Positions 4,783 through 5,886 of a stretch of DNA of 5,886 nucleotides are shown here, in pieces. Every line of letters begins with the position of its first letter. Positions within the stretch are counted from its first letter, which is position 1. The position numbers and the translations under genes are program-made. The stretch comes from SFJ001 sp045118955. GTDB taxonomy: Bacteria > Bacillota > Clostridia > Oscillospirales > Ruminococcaceae. The notes beneath the pieces were generated by a model. The model saw only the letters and a list, made by a program, of their open reading frames with translations. It was not told the origin of the DNA and ran no database searches. Location of the stretch: assembly GCA_045118955.1 (NCBI GenBank), contig JBGVKB010000110.1, positions 1-5,886 on the forward strand, read 5' to 3'.

Positions 4783-5556
4783 ATGCGTATCGTCGTAAAA
4801 GTCGGCACTTCCACCCTCGCCCATTCCACCGGCATGATGAACATCCGCCATGTGGAGGAGCTGGTCAAGGTTCTGAGCGACCTGAAAAACGCCGGTCATG
4901 AGGTCATTCTGGTGTCCTCGGGCGCCATCGGCATGGGTGTGGGCAAGCTGAGCCTGGGCAAGCGCCCCAGCGATATGCCCACCAAGCAGGCCGCCGCCGC
5001 CGTGGGTCAGTGCGAGCTGATGTACACCTACGACCGGCTGTTCAGCACCTACAACCACACCGTGGCGCAGATCCTGCTGACCGGCGACGACATCGACCAC
5101 ATCGACCGCCGCCAGAACTTTGAGAACACCATCGGCCGCCTGCTGGAGCTGGGCGCGCTGCCCGTGCTGAACGAGAACGACACCGTGTCCACCCAGGAGA
5201 TCGCCGTGGGCGACAACGACACCCTGTCCGCGGTGGTGGCCCAGTGCGTGAACGCCGACCTGCTGGTGCTGCTCAGCGACATCGACGGTCTGTTCACCGC
5301 CGACCCCCGTCAGGACCCCACCGCCACCCTCATCCCGGTGGTGGAGGAGATCACCCCCGCGGTGGTGGCGCTGGCCGGCGGCAAGGGCAGCGACTTGGGC
5401 ACCGGCGGCATGGCCACCAAGCTGAAGGCCGCCCGCATCGCCACCCTGGCCGGTGTGGACATGGTCATCGCCAACGGCGCGCACCCCTCCCTGCTGTACG
5501 GCATCGTGGAGGGTCAGCCCGTCGGCACCCGCTTTGTGGGCAAAAAGGAGGGCTGA
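4783..5556 (+). CDS. proB: Glutamate 5-kinase, short form without PUA domain
   Basis: This enzyme phosphorylates L-glutamate with ATP to glutamyl 5-phosphate, the first and normally proline-inhibited step of proline synthesis, in the cytosol. The 257 residues cover the whole amino-acid-kinase domain: VKVGTST with K6, SSGAIGMG (45-52), the glutamate-binding NENDTV (130-135), GDND (143-146), SDIDGLFTADP (165-175) and GTGGMATK (206-213) with K213 in the ATP site. It ends just after this domain, so the C-terminal PUA domain of the 367-residue E. coli enzyme is absent; such short forms are known in Firmicutes. GGAGG (4769-4773) lies 9 nt before the ATG. The next gene, proA, begins 3 nt after its stop, with proA's ribosome-binding site (5545-5551) inside the end of proB, which suggests translational coupling and supports a ProB-ProA partnership. 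Confidence 0.97.
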   Translation: MRIVVKVGTSTLAHSTGMMNIRHVEELVKVLSDLKNAGHEVILVSSGAIGMGVGKLSLGKRPSDMPTKQAAAAVGQCELMYTYDRLFSTYNHTVAQILLTGDDIDHIDRRQNFENTIGRLLELGALPVLNENDTVSTQEIAVGDNDTLSAVVAQCVNADLLVLLSDIDGLFTADPRQDPTATLIPVVEEITPAVVALAGGKGSDLGTGGMATKLKAARIATLAGVDMVIANGAHPSLLYGIVEGQPVGTRFVGKKEG

Positions 5557-5559
5557 GCC

Positions 5560-5886
5560 ATGACCACCCGTGAACAGCTCATCGCCGCGAAGGCCGCCAA
5601 AACCGCGCTGGCCTGCGCCTCCACCGAACAGAAGAACGCCGCCCTCCACGCCATGGCGGACGCCCTCATCGAGGACACCGCCGCCATCCTGGCCGCCAAC
5701 GCCGCCGATCTGGAGGCGGCGCGCGGGGTCATCGGTGAGGTGATGCTGGACCGCCTGGCTCTGAGCGAAGCCCGCATCGAGGGCATGGCCGAGGGGATTC
5801 GGCAGGTGGCCGACCTGCCCGACCCGGTGGGTCAGGTGCTGGCCGAGACCGTGCGCCCCAACGGCATCGTGGTGCGCAAGACCGCC
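5560..5886 (+). CDS. proA: Glutamate-5-semialdehyde dehydrogenase (5' part, cut by window end)
   Basis: ProA reduces glutamyl 5-phosphate with NADPH to glutamate 5-semialdehyde, the second step of proline synthesis. Only the first 109 codons are present, and the frame is still open at the window edge; the family is usually about 415 residues. The N-terminal aldehyde-dehydrogenase-like part shows ILAANAADLEAAR (43-55), MLDRLALSEARIEGMA (62-77) and LPDPVGQVL (86-94), followed by RPNGIVVRK (99-107), which leads into the cofactor-binding region in full-length proteins. The catalytic cysteine lies beyond the window. AAGGAGG at 5545-5551 is 8 nt before the ATG. It is read directly after proB in the standard proBA order. 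Confidence 0.95.
   Translation, partial: MTTREQLIAAKAAKTALACASTEQKNAALHAMADALIEDTAAILAANAADLEAARGVIGEVMLDRLALSEARIEGMAEGIRQVADLPDPVGQVLAETVRPNGIVVRKTA

Noticed and set aside
4777..5649. Minus-strand open frame opposite proB
   Set aside because: It mirrors proB codon by codon; its composition is that of an antisense shadow and proB is certain.

Overview
The window is chromosomal DNA from a high-GC member of the Clostridia. Its codons strongly prefer G or C at third positions, its genes have Firmicutes-type AGGAGG ribosome-binding sites, its promoters are sigma-A-like, and it carries dense two-hairpin intergenic repeats. The repeat style and gene content suggest the Faecalibacterium / Subdoligranulum / Gemmiger neighbourhood of the Oscillospiraceae (Ruminococcaceae). 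That assignment is inference from style; no marker gene is present.

Layout. Positions 1-211 hold a cluster of imperfect palindromic repeats. Positions 212-346 form an AT-richer promoter region with two sigma-A-like promoters of identical geometry. They drive a two-gene unit: a DegV-family (fatty-acid-binding fold) protein at 347-1186 and a DJ-1/PfpI-family protein at 1209-1763. The unit ends at a strong intrinsic terminator (about 1781-1818). A convergent minus-strand gene (1825-2433) encodes a protein of the L-2-amino-thiazoline-4-carboxylic acid hydrolase family. Its promoter lies back to back with one reading right into a second two-gene unit: a DUF436/TIGR01440 (YwlG-like) protein (2611-3177) and a YggS-type PLP-binding protein (3187-3903).

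Next come about 430 bases (3904-4330) without a credible gene: an AT-rich inverted repeat followed by a very GC-rich, hairpin-prone stretch. On its right are a small single-pass membrane protein with a tandem 19-residue repeat (4331-4711), a short-form glutamate 5-kinase proB (4783-5556) and the start of proA (from 5560, cut by the window edge). proB and proA carry out the first two steps from glutamate to proline. The 3-nt gap between them implies translational coupling.

Most of the window is ordinary housekeeping and conserved-hypothetical sequence. I see no defence system, mobile-element gene, CRISPR array, tRNA or rRNA. The items most worth a second look are the two-hairpin repeat family at the left edge, the paired promoters before degV, the perfect GC palindrome in the DUF436 leader, the GC-rich non-coding block at 3904-4330, and the repeat-bearing membrane protein placed before proBA.
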